Numbered from the stretch's first letter, positions 7,899 through 17,266 are shown. The stretch is 64,000 nucleotides of DNA from Ectopseudomonas mendocina (GCF_007049795.1 NZ_SCFY01000004.1:124001-188000), one strand, 5' to 3'. Program-made: numbers and translations. The notes: generated by a model from the sequence alone, not told the origin.

Positions 7899-9671
7899 AT
7901 GCCCGAATTCAATGCCCCGCTGCGCGATATGCGCTTCGTCCTTCATGAGGTCTTCGCCGCCCCGCAACTGTGGGCACGGCTGCCGGCCCTGGCGGACACC
8001 GTCGATACCGACACCGCCGACGCCATCCTCGAAGAAGCGGCCAAGGTCACCGGCGGCCTGATCGCACCGCTCAATCGCAGCGGCGACGAGGAAGGCGCGC
8101 AGTGGGTCGACGGCGACGTGCGCACCCCGGCTGGTTTCCGCGAGGCCTACACCACCTACACCGAAGGTGGCTGGGTCGGCCTATCCGGCAACCCAAGTTA
8201 CGGCGGCATGGGCATGCCCAAGATGCTCGCCGTGGCCTTTGAGGAGATGCTCTACGCCGCTGGTTCCAGCTTCGCGCTGTATTCCGCGCTGAGTTCCGGC
8301 GCCTGCCTGGCCATCGACGCCCACGCCAGCGAAGAGTTGAAAACCACCTACCTGCCGCCGATGTACGAAGGCCGCTGGGCCGGCTCCATGTGCCTGACCG
8401 AGGCCCATGCCGGCACCGACCTGGGCATCATCCGCACCCGCGCCGAGCCGCAGGCCGACGGCAGCTACAAGGTCACCGGCAGCAAGATCTTTATCACTGG
8501 TGGTGAGCAGGATCTGACCGAGAACATCATCCATCTGGTGCTAGCCAAGCTGCCGGACGCACCGGCTGGCCCGAAAGGCATCTCGCTGTTTCTGGTGCCC
8601 AAGGTGATGGTCAATGACGACGGCAGCCTCGGCGCGCGCAACGCCGTAAGCTGCGGCTCGATCGAGCACAAGATGGGCATCAAGGCCTCGGCCACCTGCG
8701 TGATGAATTTCGACGGCGCCACCGGCTACCTGATCGGTGAGGTCAACAAGGGCCTGGCGGCGATGTTCACCATGATGAACTACGAGCGCCTGTCCATCGG
8801 CATCCAGGGCATCGGCTGCGCCGAGGCCTCCTATCAGTCGGCCGTCAGCTATGCCCGCGAGCGTATCCAGAGCCGCGCCGCCACCGGTCCGGTGGCGAAG
8901 GACAAGATCGCCGACCCGATCATCGTCCATGCCGACGTACGCCGCATGCTGCTGACCATGAAGGCGCTGAACGAGGGCGGTCGTGCCTTTGCCTGCTACG
9001 TTGGCCAGCAGCTCGACCTGGCCAAGTACGCCGAGGATGCCAGCGAACGGCAAAACGCCGAAGCCCTGGTTGCCCTGCTGACTCCGGTGGCCAAGGCCTT
9101 CTTCACCGACACCGGCCTGGAAAGCTGCGTGCACGGCCAGCAGGTGTTCGGTGGCCACGGCTATATCCGCGAGTGGGGCCAGGAGCAGCTGGTGCGTGAC
9201 GTGCGCATCGCGCAGATCTACGAGGGCACCAACGGCATCCAGGCACTCGACCTGCTCGGGCGCAAGGTGGTGGCCAATGGCGGCGCCGCGCTGCGCCTGT
9301 TCGCCGGTGAAGTGCGTGACTTCGCCCATGCCCATGAATCGCCCTTCGGTAATCGCCTGATGGAAGCGTTGGAACGCCTGGAAGCAGTCAGTGGCTGGCT
9401 GCTGGAGCAAGCCAAGAGCGAACCCAACGCAGTCGGTGCCGCCTCGGTGGAGTACCTGCACCTGTTCGGCTACGTCGCCTACGCCTACATGTGGGCACGC
9501 ATGGCCGCCGTGGCGCAAAGCAAGCAAGGTGAAGACGAAGCCTTCTACGGCAGCAAGCTCGCGACCGCCGAGTTCTTCTTCGCCCGTCTGCTGCCGCGCA
9601 CCCTGAGCCTGGAAGCGAGTATTCGTGGTGGTAGCCAGCCGCTTTACGGTCTGGCCGCCGAGCAGTTCTAA
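7899..9671 (+). CDS. Acyl-CoA dehydrogenase, long (590 residue) type
   Basis: FAD-dependent enzyme that introduces the alpha-beta double bond into an acyl-CoA. Recognisable are the N-terminal helical domain, the middle domain with MCLTEAHAGTDLG, SKIFITGGE and the MGIKASATC region, and the C-terminal FAD-binding part with QVFGGHGYIREWGQEQLVRD and IAQIYEGTNGIQALDL. The last segment holds the probable catalytic glutamate (YEGTNG). Length and the extra C-terminal domain match the PA2550/PA2552-like and phenylacyl-type dehydrogenases rather than the 380-residue short type. I chose ATG 7899 because MPEFNAPLRDMRFVLHEVF is the usual family N terminus. A hairpin follows the stop. Confidence 0.92.
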   Translation: MPEFNAPLRDMRFVLHEVFAAPQLWARLPALADTVDTDTADAILEEAAKVTGGLIAPLNRSGDEEGAQWVDGDVRTPAGFREAYTTYTEGGWVGLSGNPSYGGMGMPKMLAVAFEEMLYAAGSSFALYSALSSGACLAIDAHASEELKTTYLPPMYEGRWAGSMCLTEAHAGTDLGIIRTRAEPQADGSYKVTGSKIFITGGEQDLTENIIHLVLAKLPDAPAGPKGISLFLVPKVMVNDDGSLGARNAVSCGSIEHKMGIKASATCVMNFDGATGYLIGEVNKGLAAMFTMMNYERLSIGIQGIGCAEASYQSAVSYARERIQSRAATGPVAKDKIADPIIVHADVRRMLLTMKALNEGGRAFACYVGQQLDLAKYAEDASERQNAEALVALLTPVAKAFFTDTGLESCVHGQQVFGGHGYIREWGQEQLVRDVRIAQIYEGTNGIQALDLLGRKVVANGGAALRLFAGEVRDFAHAHESPFGNRLMEALERLEAVSGWLLEQAKSEPNAVGAASVEYLHLFGYVAYAYMWARMAAVAQSKQGEDEAFYGSKLATAEFFFARLLPRTLSLEASIRGGSQPLYGLAAEQF

Positions 9672-9673
9672 AC

Positions 9674-9726
9674 GTAGGGCGGGTGCAACCCACCACCGCC
9701 GAGCCGGCGGGTTGCACCCGCCCTAC
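9674..9726. repeat. Perfect 17-bp GTAGGGCGGGTGCAACC inverted repeat
   Basis: GTAGGGCGGGTGCAACC (9674-9690) and its exact complement (9710-9726) flank a 19-nt loop between the dehydrogenase and thiolase genes. There is no T tract. The same core recurs at 13529, so this is a dispersed intergenic repeat and not a gene-specific terminator. Confidence 0.75.
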
Positions 9727-9809
9727 AGGATTGAGCGTTCGCGCGGCGTCAAGCCGCGCTTTTTTATTCAAACATCGGCTGCGCCATGTTCAGCCGACGA
9801 GGAGTCCTT

Positions 9810-10988
9810 ATGCGTGAAGTCGTGATAGTCGCCGCCTGCCGTACCGCCATCGGCAGCTTCCAGGGTGCGTTGAGCCGTACGCCCGCACCGCAGCTGGGCG
9901 CCACGGTGATCCGTGAACTGCTGGCTCGTACCGGTGTTGAACCGGGGCAGATCGACGAGGTGATTCTCGGCCAGGTGCTCACCGCGGGTTCCGGGCAGAA
10001 CCCGGCGCGCCAGAGTGTCCTGCTCGCCGGCCTGCCGCACACGTTACCGGCCATGACCCTGAACAAGGTTTGCGGCTCCGGCCTCAAGGCGGTGATCCTC
10101 GGTGCCCAGGCCATTCGTGGCGGCGACGCAGAGATCATCATCGCCGGCGGCCAGGAAAACATGAGCCTGGCGCCCTATGTCATGCCCGGCGCCCGCAGCG
10201 GTCTGCGCATGGGCCATGCGCAATTGGTCGACACGATGATCCAGGACGGCCTGTGGGATGCGTTCAACAATTACCACATGGGTATCACCGCCGAGAATCT
10301 GGCCGAGCAGTACGGCGTCACCCGTGCCGAGCAGGACGCCTTCGCCCTGCGTTCGCAGCAGCGTGCCCAGGCCGCCATCGACGCCGGACGCTTTGTCGAC
10401 GAGATCGTCCCGGTGGAAGTCCCCCAGCGCGGCGCCGAACCACTGCGTTTTGACCAGGATGAACAACCGCGCGCCGGCACCAGCCTGGACAGCCTGGGCA
10501 AGCTGCGCCCTGCCTTCAAGACCGACGGCACGGTGACCGCAGGAAATGCCTCGACCCTCAACGACGGCGCCGCTGCCGTAATGCTGATGAGCGCCGAGAA
10601 GGCAAGTGAACTGCAACTGCCGATACTTGCGCGCATCGCTGCACACGCCAGCGCCGGGGTCGATCCCGCGGTAATGGGCATCGGCCCGGTATTCGCCAGT
10701 TGCAAGGCGCTGGAACGCGCTGGCTGGACCCTGGAACAACTTGACCTGATCGAGGCCAACGAAGCCTTTGCCGCCCAGGCCATCGCCGTCGGCCGCGAAC
10801 TGCATTGGGACAGCGCCAAGGTCAATGTCAACGGTGGCGCCATCGCCCTCGGCCACCCCATCGGCGCCTCCGGCTGCCGCATCTTGGTCAGCCTGGTACA
10901 CGAGATGCAGCGCCGCGATGCTCGTCGCGCTCTGGCTACCCTGTGCATCGGCGGCGGCCAGGGTGTGGCCCTGGCCATCGAACGCTGA
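9810..10988 (+). CDS. Acetyl-CoA C-acyltransferase (thiolase)
   Basis: 392-residue thiolase II-type enzyme that cleaves 3-ketoacyl-CoA with CoA, or condenses two acetyl-CoA. The nucleophilic cysteine is in [12 protein letters not shown] (about residue 88). The second signature is [17 protein letters not shown] with the catalytic His. The C-terminal CIGGGQGVA carries the acid/base Cys. Length matches the family (390-395). Start 9810 has GAGGAG about 5 bp upstream; an earlier ATG at 9786 has no ribosome site. It completes the beta-oxidation set with the dehydrogenase and ligase upstream. A biosynthetic AtoB/PhaA role cannot be excluded. Confidence 0.92.
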   Translation: MREVVIVAACRTAIGSFQGALSRTPAPQLGATVIRELLARTGVEPGQIDEVILGQVLTAGSGQNPARQSVLLAGLPHTLPAMTLNKVCGSGLKAVILGAQAIRGGDAEIIIAGGQENMSLAPYVMPGARSGLRMGHAQLVDTMIQDGLWDAFNNYHMGITAENLAEQYGVTRAEQDAFALRSQQRAQAAIDAGRFVDEIVPVEVPQRGAEPLRFDQDEQPRAGTSLDSLGKLRPAFKTDGTVTAGNASTLNDGAAAVMLMSAEKASELQLPILARIAAHASAGVDPAVMGIGPVFASCKALERAGWTLEQLDLIEANEAFAAQAIAVGRELHWDSAKVNVNGGAIALGHPIGASGCRILVSLVHEMQRRDARRALATLCIGGGQGVALAIER

Positions 10989-11026
10989 AACAATCGCCAC
11001 GAACGGACAAGAACAAGAGAACCCCC

Positions 11027-11893
11027 ATGCGAACCCTGACCACCCTGACCGGCAACAGCCAGAAACTCGATGGCGGCGCCATGTTCGGTAACGCGCCCAA
11101 GGCCCTCTGGCAACGCTGGATGCCGGCCGACGAACTGAACCGTATCAACCTCGGCTGTCGCGCCCTGCTGGTGCAGGAAGACGCGCGCAACATCCTTGTC
11201 GAGACCGGCATCGGCGCCTTTTTCAGCCCAGAGCTGAAGCAGCGCTTCGGCGTGCAGGAAGCGCATCACGTCCTGCTCGATGAACTGGCGAAACTCGGTC
11301 TGAGCGATGCCGATATCGATATCGTCGTGCTCACCCACCTGCACTTCGATCATGCCGGCGGCCTGCTCGCCCCCTGGCAGGCGGATCAACCCGCACGCCT
11401 GCTGTTTCCCAACGCACGCTTCGTCACAGGTCGTCGCCAGTGGCAGCGCGCCTGCAAGCCACACGCCCGCGATAAAGCCTCCTATGTCCCGGAACTGCTG
11501 ACTCTTCTGGAGAACAGCGGTCGCCTGGAGCTGATCGACGAAACAGAGCACTGCGAATTGCTCGGCCCCGATTGGCGCCTGCACTGGAGCGACGGCCACA
11601 CACCGGGCCAGTTGCTGCCGGAGGTGGTCATGCCGGGTGGGCCGGTGGTGTTTCCCGGAGACCTGATCCCCGGATCGCCCTGGGTGCACCTGCCGATCAC
11701 CATGGGTTACGACCGTTTCCCCGAAGGCCTTATCGAGGAAAAGGAAGCACTGCTCAGCGATCTGTTTTCCCGGGGTGGCCGACTGGTGTTCACCCATGAT
11801 CCGGATGTAGCGATGGGGCGGGTAACGCGAGATGAAAAGGGTCGCTATGGGCTCGATGAGGCGGCGAAAGCAGCACATCTGCTGGCAAACTGA
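11027..11893 (+). CDS. MBL-fold metallo-hydrolase
   Basis: 288-residue metallo-beta-lactamase-fold enzyme. The metal motif HLHFDHAGG is at about residues 104-112. Further ligands are in WSDGHTPGQLLPE, FPGDLIPGSPWVH and the final VFTHDP. No signal peptide is present, so it acts in the cytoplasm. It follows the thiolase by 38 bp on the same strand and is probably the last gene of the acyl-CoA run, since a good intrinsic terminator follows. A thioesterase or lactonase role would suit the context, but the sequence does not decide it. Confidence 0.85.
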   Translation: MRTLTTLTGNSQKLDGGAMFGNAPKALWQRWMPADELNRINLGCRALLVQEDARNILVETGIGAFFSPELKQRFGVQEAHHVLLDELAKLGLSDADIDIVVLTHLHFDHAGGLLAPWQADQPARLLFPNARFVTGRRQWQRACKPHARDKASYVPELLTLLENSGRLELIDETEHCELLGPDWRLHWSDGHTPGQLLPEVVMPGGPVVFPGDLIPGSPWVHLPITMGYDRFPEGLIEEKEALLSDLFSRGGRLVFTHDPDVAMGRVTRDEKGRYGLDEAAKAAHLLAN

Positions 11894-11915
11894 CGCCATC
11901 AGGCCTTGACGTGCT

Positions 11916-11949
11916 GGCCATGCGGCGCGAGCATGGCCGCTTGTTTTTT
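11916..11949 (+). terminator. Intrinsic terminator after the MBL hydrolase
   Basis: GGCCATGC (11916-11923) pairs with GCATGGCC (11931-11938) around a 7-nt loop. CGCTTG and six T (11944-11949) follow. Confidence 0.7.
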
Positions 11950-12051
11950 CGCCGTGCTCACGACCACGCCAGCGCCAGGACGGGGCTGTGCCTGACCAGC
12001 ACAGACTGGCACCGCGTCGTGCTCACCTCGACAGACCTGGGGAACCGCTTC

Positions 12052-12531
12052 ATGAGCCTGGCCTCTGTACGCGCCTTCTTCGCCACCAAGGCGCCCGACA
12101 TCGCGATCATCGAGCTGCAGACCAGCACCGCCACCGTGGCACTGGCTGCCGAAGCGCATGGCGTGGCGCCAGGGCAGATCGCCAAAACCCTGGCCTTCCG
12201 CATCGCCGAGCGTGACGTACTGATCGTCGCCCGTGGCGATGCACGCATCGACAATCGCAAGATGAAGGAATGCTTTGGCACCAAGGCACGCATGCTCGAT
12301 GCGCAAACGGTGGTCGAACTGACCAGCCATCCGGTCGGCGGCGTTTGCCCATTCGGCCTGGCTACACCGCTCAGCGTCTACTGCGACCGCTCTTTGCTGG
12401 CCTTCGATGAAGTCCTACCGGCGGCCGGCGCCACCCACAGCGCCGTACGCATCGCCCCGCAGCGCATGGCCGAACTGGTCGATGCCGAGTGGATCGACGT
12501 GTGCCTGGAAGTGGAAACGGAAGCCTGCTGA
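12052..12531 (+). CDS. YbaK/EbsC-family aminoacyl-tRNA deacylase
   Basis: 159-residue protein of the YbaK / ProX fold, which hydrolyses mischarged aminoacyl-tRNA in trans. Family features are the conserved lysine in GQIAKTLAFRI, ARGDARIDNRKMKECFG and the VGGVCPFGLATP loop. I selected ATG 12052 (MSLASVRAFFATKAPDI) because GGGGAAC precedes it and the family N terminus starts here. It has its own upstream region after the terminator at 11916 and converges on the lipoprotein gene. Confidence 0.88.
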   Translation: MSLASVRAFFATKAPDIAIIELQTSTATVALAAEAHGVAPGQIAKTLAFRIAERDVLIVARGDARIDNRKMKECFGTKARMLDAQTVVELTSHPVGGVCPFGLATPLSVYCDRSLLAFDEVLPAAGATHSAVRIAPQRMAELVDAEWIDVCLEVETEAC

Positions 12532-12548
12532 ACTACGCCAGCAACGCC

Positions 12549-12604
12549 AATCCGGTAGCCCGCGCCGCGCGCACCAGCACCTTTCCCGGATTGTATCGGG
12601 CTAC
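12549..12604. repeat. Inverted repeats in a convergent intergenic region
   Basis: AATCCGG (12549-12555) / CCGGATT (12586-12592) and GTAGCCCG (12555-12562) / CGGGCTAC (12597-12604) lie between two converging genes and touch the last codon of the lipoprotein gene. They may terminate transcription in both directions; no strong T tract is present. Confidence 0.4.
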
Positions 12605-12897
12605 AACCCGCCGCTGACACCCAGGCTCACACCCAGCGCCGTAGCCAGCGAAAACGGCAACAGCAGGGTGTCGAGCAGCGCACTGGCCGGCAGATCCAGC
12701 CCCGCGTAACGCGGTGCCTCGGCGCCGAAACGATCCAGCGGGCAGCAGCCGCCATTGATCGCATACCAGTCCAGCCGCGTCCCTGCATAAACCACAGGGG
12801 CACCGGGCTTGGCCGCGTCCAGCGTACGCACCGTGGCACAGCCGCTCAGGCTCAGCAGCGCCACGGCGCATAAGAGCAGGCGCACGCTGCTAGTCAT
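12601..12897 (-). CDS. YceK/YidQ-type lipoprotein
   Basis: 98-residue lipoprotein precursor. It has a charged start, a hydrophobic core ([14 protein letters not shown]) and a lipobox LSGC with acceptor Cys19, so it is exported and acylated. The mature part includes [21 protein letters not shown] and ends in a hydrophobic stretch ([20 protein letters not shown]), matching the small YceK/YidQ family of unknown function. Its start overlaps the last codons of ubiX by 8 bp, so it is translated from the ubiX message. Confidence 0.82.
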   Translation of the reverse strand: MTSSVRLLLCAVALLSLSGCATVRTLDAAKPGAPVVYAGTRLDWYAINGGCCPLDRFGAEAPRYAGLDLPASALLDTLLLPFSLATALGVSLGVSGGL

Positions 12898-13519
12898 CCG
12901 ACACCAAATGATGCTCGCCCCAGCGCGGCAGCATGTCCTGGGGGATATTCAGGCAATTGAGGATGCGCGCCACGACGAAGTCCACAAGGTCATCCAGCGT
13001 TTGCGGCTGGTGATAAAACCCAGGCGAGGCCGGCAGGATGGTCACACCCAGATTCGACAGCTTGAGCATGTTCTCCAGATGGATGCTCGAATACGGCGCC
13101 TCGCGCGGTACCAGGATCAGCTGGCGGCGCTCCTTCAGCGCCACGTCGGCGGCGCGCTCGATCAGGTTGTTGCAGGCACCGGCAGCGATGGCCGACAAGG
13201 TGCCGGTGCTGCACGGCACCACCACCATGGCAGTGGGCGCACCGGAGCCGGAGGCGGCCGGGGCCATCCAGTCTTCCTTGCCGTAGACGCGAATCTGCCC
13301 CGGCGCCGCGCCAGTGTACTCGGTCAGGAACTGCGCCATGGATTGCGGCTTGGCCGGCAACGCCACGTCGGTTTCGGTGGCCATCACCAGTTGCGCGGCC
13401 TTGGAGATCAGGAAGTGCACCTCGCGATCCTCCTGCACCAGACAATCGAGCAGGCGCAGGCCGTATTGCGCGCCTGAGGCGCCAGTCATGGCCAGGGTGA
13501 TTCTCTCAGGACCGCTCAT
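12890..13519 (-). CDS. ubiX: Flavin prenyltransferase UbiX
   Basis: 209-residue flavoprotein-type enzyme that joins a dimethylallyl group to FMN to make the prenylated FMN cofactor of UbiD decarboxylases. The visible pattern is [19 protein letters not shown] at the N terminus, [42 protein letters not shown] and [19 protein letters not shown], all typical of UbiX/Pad1. Length is normal. I chose ATG 13519 ([13 protein letters not shown]) over a start eight codons upstream because the conserved fold begins there. A GTAGGGCGGG hairpin lies 10 bp upstream, inside its leader, between it and mpl. Confidence 0.95.
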   Translation of the reverse strand: MSGPERITLAMTGASGAQYGLRLLDCLVQEDREVHFLISKAAQLVMATETDVALPAKPQSMAQFLTEYTGAAPGQIRVYGKEDWMAPAASGSGAPTAMVVVPCSTGTLSAIAAGACNNLIERAADVALKERRQLILVPREAPYSSIHLENMLKLSNLGVTILPASPGFYHQPQTLDDLVDFVVARILNCLNIPQDMLPRWGEHHLVSDD

Positions 13520-13528
13520 GGATGCTCC

Positions 13529-13584
13529 GTAGGGCGGGTGCAACCCGCCGGTTCTTGATATGTGGCGGGTTTCACCCGCCCTAC
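13529..13584. repeat. GTAGGGCGGGTG inverted repeat between mpl and ubiX
   Basis: Arms 13529-13549 and 13564-13584 match at 20 of 21 positions and begin with the same GTAGGGCGGGTGCAACC found at 9674. It is read in the leader of ubiX and may affect its translation or act as a transcript stabiliser. Confidence 0.75.
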
Positions 13585-13600
13585 CGCTGGGGTATGCGTT

Positions 13601-14953
13601 TCAGTCCAGAGCCTTGGCCAGCTTGCCATGCAGGCCGCCGAAGCCGCCGTTGCTCATGATCACCACCTGGGTGCCGGGGCGAGCCAGGGCCTTCACACCA
13701 TCGATGATCGACTCCAGCGAGTCGCACACCCGCGTCGGATTACGCGCCTGCGCCACGGTGGCGGCCAGGTCCCAGCCAAGATTCGGCGGCGCGTACCAGA
13801 ACACCGCATCGGCCTGTTCGGCGGACTCGGCCAGGCCGTCACGATGGGCGCCGAGTTTCATCGAATTGGAGCGCGGCTCGATCACGGCGATCAGCTGGGT
13901 GTCGTCGCCGACACGCTTGCGCAGGCCGTCGAGGGTGGTGGCAATAGCGGTCGGGTGATGGGCGAAGTCGTCATAGATGGTCACACCGTTCACCTCGGCG
14001 ACCTTTTCCATACGCCGCTTGGCATTGATGAACTGGCCCAACGCCTCGATACCCAGCGCCGGCACAACGCCGACGTGGCGGGCTGCGGCGAGCACGGCCA
14101 GGGCGTTGGCGACGTTGTGCTGGCCGGTCAGGTTCCACTCTACGGTGCCCTCGACCTTGCCGTCGAAGCTCACCTCGAAGCGCGAGCCATCCGCACTGAG
14201 CAGACGTGCCTGCCACTGGCCACCTTCACCGGTGGTCTGCACGGGCGTCCAGCAGCCCATCTCGATCACCCGCGCCAGCGCGCTTTCGCTGGCCGGATGG
14301 ATGACCAGCCCCTCGCTCGGAATGATGCGCACCAGGTGGTGGAACTGCCGCTCGATAGCTGCCAGATCCGGGAAGATGTCCGCATGGTCGAATTCCAGGT
14401 TATTCAGAATCGCCGTGCGTGGGCGGTAGTGGACGAACTTGCTTCGTTTGTCGAAGAAGGCGCTGTCGTATTCATCGGCTTCGACCACGAAGAACGGCGT
14501 GTCGCCCAGACGCGCGGAGATGCCGAAGTTCTGCGGTACGCCGCCGATCAGGAAGCCGGGCGCCATGCCGGCGTGCTCCAGAACCCAGGCCAGCATGCTC
14601 GAACTGCTGGTCTTGCCATGGGTGCCGGCGACCGCCATCACCCAGCGCCCCTGCAACACGTGGTCGGCCAGCCACTGCGGGCCGGAAACGTAGGGGAGGC
14701 CCTTGTTCAGTACGTATTCCACCGCCGGGTTGCCACGGCTCATGGCATTACCCACCACTACCAGATCGGGCGCCGGCTGCAGGTGCGCCGGGTCAAAGCC
14801 CTGCATCAGCTCGATGCCCTGGGCTTCGAGCTGGGTGCTCATGGGCGGATAGACATTGGCGTCGGAACCGGTGACGCGGTGGCCGAGTTCCTTGGCCAGC
14901 ACCGCGAGCGAGCCCATGAAGGTGCCGCAGATGCCGAGAATATGGATATGCAT
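13601..14953 (-). CDS. mpl: Murein tripeptide ligase Mpl
   Basis: 450-residue ATP-dependent ligase that joins recycled L-Ala-gamma-D-Glu-meso-DAP tripeptide to UDP-MurNAc in peptidoglycan recycling. The N-terminal Mur domain is HILGICGTFMGSLAVLAKEL, the ATP loop is AVAGTHGKTSSSSMLAWV, the central motif is NNLEFDHADIFPDL, and the C-terminal domain has YDDFAHHPTAIATTLDGLR. Length is as expected for the family. It reads toward ubiX, separated by an inverted repeat, an arrangement familiar in Pseudomonas (PA4020/PA4019). Confidence 0.95.
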   Translation of the reverse strand: MHIHILGICGTFMGSLAVLAKELGHRVTGSDANVYPPMSTQLEAQGIELMQGFDPAHLQPAPDLVVVGNAMSRGNPAVEYVLNKGLPYVSGPQWLADHVLQGRWVMAVAGTHGKTSSSSMLAWVLEHAGMAPGFLIGGVPQNFGISARLGDTPFFVVEADEYDSAFFDKRSKFVHYRPRTAILNNLEFDHADIFPDLAAIERQFHHLVRIIPSEGLVIHPASESALARVIEMGCWTPVQTTGEGGQWQARLLSADGSRFEVSFDGKVEGTVEWNLTGQHNVANALAVLAAARHVGVVPALGIEALGQFINAKRRMEKVAEVNGVTIYDDFAHHPTAIATTLDGLRKRVGDDTQLIAVIEPRSNSMKLGAHRDGLAESAEQADAVFWYAPPNLGWDLAATVAQARNPTRVCDSLESIIDGVKALARPGTQVVIMSNGGFGGLHGKLAKALD

Positions 14954-15199
14954 GAATAACCTCTATGAAGCCCGACGCTGGGGCGTGAAGCGATGGCCGC
15001 AGGTTAGCACAGCCCCCACCGGGCGGCTGCTGCGCCCTGTTCAGACAAGGACGCGAAAACCAAGTTGCCGGACAAGCGAAAATCAAACGCTTGCTTGGAT
15101 TGCGCTTTCAACTGGCTTTGAGGCAGCATCGGCTGACCCGCTGGCACAACAGCTGCATCGCCACTGCTGCCCCACCATAGAGAAAAGCCGAGGCCCACC

Positions 15200-15655
15200 A
15201 TGCGCATCGTCCAAGCCACCCTGGAGCACCTGGACCTGTTGACCCCGCTGTTCGTCAAATACCGCGAGTTCTACAACGAACTACCCTACCCCGAGTCCTC
15301 ACGCAAGTTCCTCGAGAAGCGCCTGCGCCGCAAGGAGTCGGTGATCTACCTGGCGTTGGCCGACGACGAAGACAGGCTGCTCGGCTTCTGCCAGCTCTAC
15401 CCCAGCTACTCCTCGCTGTCGCTCAAGCGCGTGTGGATTCTCAACGACATCTATGTCGCCGAGGATGCTCGCCGCCAACTGGTAGCCGACCGCCTGCTGC
15501 ACACCGCCAAGCAGATGGCCAAGGAAACCAACGCCGTGCGTATGCGCGTGGCCACCAGCCGCGACAACGAGGTGGCGCAGAAGGTCTACGATTCCATCGG
15601 TTTCGTCGAGGACGAGCAGTTCAAGAACTACGTGCTACCGATCAACTCCGATTGA
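15200..15655 (+). CDS. GNAT-family N-acetyltransferase
   Basis: 151-residue single-domain acetyltransferase. It has IVQATLEHLDLLTPLFVKYR at the N terminus, the central strand LLGFCQLYPSYSSLSLKRVW, and the acetyl-CoA binding region ILNDIYVAEDARRQLVADRL, a somewhat degenerate version of the Q/RxxGxG/A loop. NEVAQKVYDSIGFVEDEQF ends the domain. The protein is cytoplasmic; its substrate is unknown. ATG 15200 follows a purine-rich AAAAGCCGAGG. It converges on the pseudokinase gene with a 27-bp gap. Confidence 0.85.
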   Translation: MRIVQATLEHLDLLTPLFVKYREFYNELPYPESSRKFLEKRLRRKESVIYLALADDEDRLLGFCQLYPSYSSLSLKRVWILNDIYVAEDARRQLVADRLLHTAKQMAKETNAVRMRVATSRDNEVAQKVYDSIGFVEDEQFKNYVLPINSD

Positions 15656-15682
15656 TCGACTCGCAGGTGTAGCGGCCGCCCG

Positions 15683-17266
15683 TCAGCCGCCTAGGCTGAG
15701 CAGCAGCCCCAACAGCAATGGCAACGTGACCAAACCTAGCGCAGCCAGGCGTGCCGGCTGCATTGGCACGCGCTGCAGAGCTTGACTGCGACGCGCATGC
15801 AAGGGCTGCTGCAATGCCAGCTGAAATTCCGATAGCGCCTCGAAACGTGCCTGTGGCTGCGGCGCCAGGGCGCGGGCCAGCACGCCATCCCAGCCTTGCG
15901 GCACATGCCCGGTAAAGGTCGCCAGCGGCACGTAGCAGTGTCCAGGCTTGACGTCACTGCGCGCCGCCTCTGGCCATTGCCCCGACATCAGCCAGTAGAT
16001 CAGCGCCGCCAGGGCGAACTGATCGGCACGACCATCCAGTGCTCGCCCGCTGCGCAGTTCCGGCGCTAGCGGTACAGCCTGCTCAGGCACAGGCTGACGC
16101 GCCACACCGGGCAGGATCGCAGCTGCACCGGGCAGAAACAGCACGCGCCCGTCCTCACCGAGCAGGATCTGCCTGGGGCTCAACCAAAGCCCCTGCATGC
16201 CACGGCGCTGCAGCGAACGCACGGCGGCACTCAGTTGCGTCACTATCCCTATCAGCGTTTGCGTATCCGGCGCCCCATGAGCAGCCACCCAATCGAACAG
16301 GTTGCGCATGCCGCGAGGCGGTTTGGCCAGCACCAGATATGCATGGCTGCGCGCCTGATGCGGCGACACTACCTGCGGCAACGCCTGCTGCGTACTGCGT
16401 CGCAGAGCCCACTCGTGCTGCCAGAAGGCTTCGCCTGCCTCGTCTTCGGCGAACCAGAGCACGGCTTCCCGCCCGGACTCATCGCGCCCGAGATATACCC
16501 GTCCAGGCGGCCCATAAGGACATTGGCGCAACAGCGTCCAGCCATCGAGCTGCTGGCCGCAGGCGATCTGCATCAGCGCCGGACACGCCACAGCGGACGG
16601 TGCCGGCGCCAGACACTGGGTTTCCCCCAGACGCAGCAGAACTGCAGCGCCGGGAGCCTGCAAGAGCGGCTTCAGCCGCTCGCCCAGGCTACCCTCCGCC
16701 TGGATACATAGCCCTTGCAGATCACTCACATCGAGTAGCGGTTGCGGCGCCAGCAACAGATGCTCGCCGCGGCTCGGCAACAGACTGTGCTGAACCAGCG
16801 CCAACTCGGCCTGAGCACCGAGCGCCTGCCCCTCACGCCCTGTCAGGACTTGCAAGACGCCTTCGTGCGCACGCGCCAGACCGACACTGCCCGCCTGCAG
16901 AAACTGCAACTCATCGCCCTGCATCAGCAACACACCGGCATGCAAGTCGGCGGCGCCCTGCCCGGCCTGCTGCCGCCGGAACAGCTGTAGGTTCAGCGCG
17001 GCCAGCACCTGTCGCGCCGCCTGGGTTTCACTCCAGCCCTCAGGCGTACAGCGAAAATCGGCGAACAGGGCGTCCAGATGACGTTCCAGGCTTTGCACCA
17101 CATCGGGGCAGTGGCGCGCCCAAAGCAGCACGACCAGCAGCAATGGCGGACGCTGCTGGCGACCGGCCAGCCACATCGCCCGAGCCCGCGCGGCCTGGTG
17201 CGGCAAGTCCAGCCCGGTGCCGGTCGCCAGCGTGATTCCCGGGTGTTCCAGCAGTTGTAGCGCCAT
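15683..17266 (-). CDS. Degenerate PP2C phosphatase - protein kinase fusion with C-terminal anchor
   Basis: 527-residue protein laid out like bacterial PP2C-STPK fusions: phosphatase-like part (about 1-235), kinase-like part (about 240-480) and a hydrophobic tail (LAALGLVTLPLLLGLLLSLG). Catalytic residues appear lost throughout. The phosphatase DGMGG position reads VLLWARHCPD, the GDSR position reads LQAGSVGLA, and the CSDGL position reads LLLAPQPLLD. In the kinase part the VAIK lysine strand is AVLWFAED, the HRDxKxxN loop is GLWLSPRQILLGEDG and DFG is replaced by LFLPGAA. The late kinase helix is kept (DQFALAALIYWLMSGQWPE). It is therefore probably a membrane-anchored pseudoenzyme with a binding or scaffolding role. 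The fold call is by motif pattern. Confidence 0.65.
   Translation of the reverse strand: MALQLLEHPGITLATGTGLDLPHQAARARAMWLAGRQQRPPLLLVVLLWARHCPDVVQSLERHLDALFADFRCTPEGWSETQAARQVLAALNLQLFRRQQAGQGAADLHAGVLLMQGDELQFLQAGSVGLARAHEGVLQVLTGREGQALGAQAELALVQHSLLPSRGEHLLLAPQPLLDVSDLQGLCIQAEGSLGERLKPLLQAPGAAVLLRLGETQCLAPAPSAVACPALMQIACGQQLDGWTLLRQCPYGPPGRVYLGRDESGREAVLWFAEDEAGEAFWQHEWALRRSTQQALPQVVSPHQARSHAYLVLAKPPRGMRNLFDWVAAHGAPDTQTLIGIVTQLSAAVRSLQRRGMQGLWLSPRQILLGEDGRVLFLPGAAAILPGVARQPVPEQAVPLAPELRSGRALDGRADQFALAALIYWLMSGQWPEAARSDVKPGHCYVPLATFTGHVPQGWDGVLARALAPQPQARFEALSEFQLALQQPLHARRSQALQRVPMQPARLAALGLVTLPLLLGLLLSLGG

Noticed and set aside
6120..7967. 615-codon minus-strand frame opposite the permease
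   Set aside because: Composition dominated by His, Gln, Asp and Gly; opposite a clear membrane protein gene; no family.
13562..14959. 465-codon plus-strand frame opposite mpl
   Set aside because: Mpl is certain on the minus strand; the opposite frame has no motif and no ribosome site.
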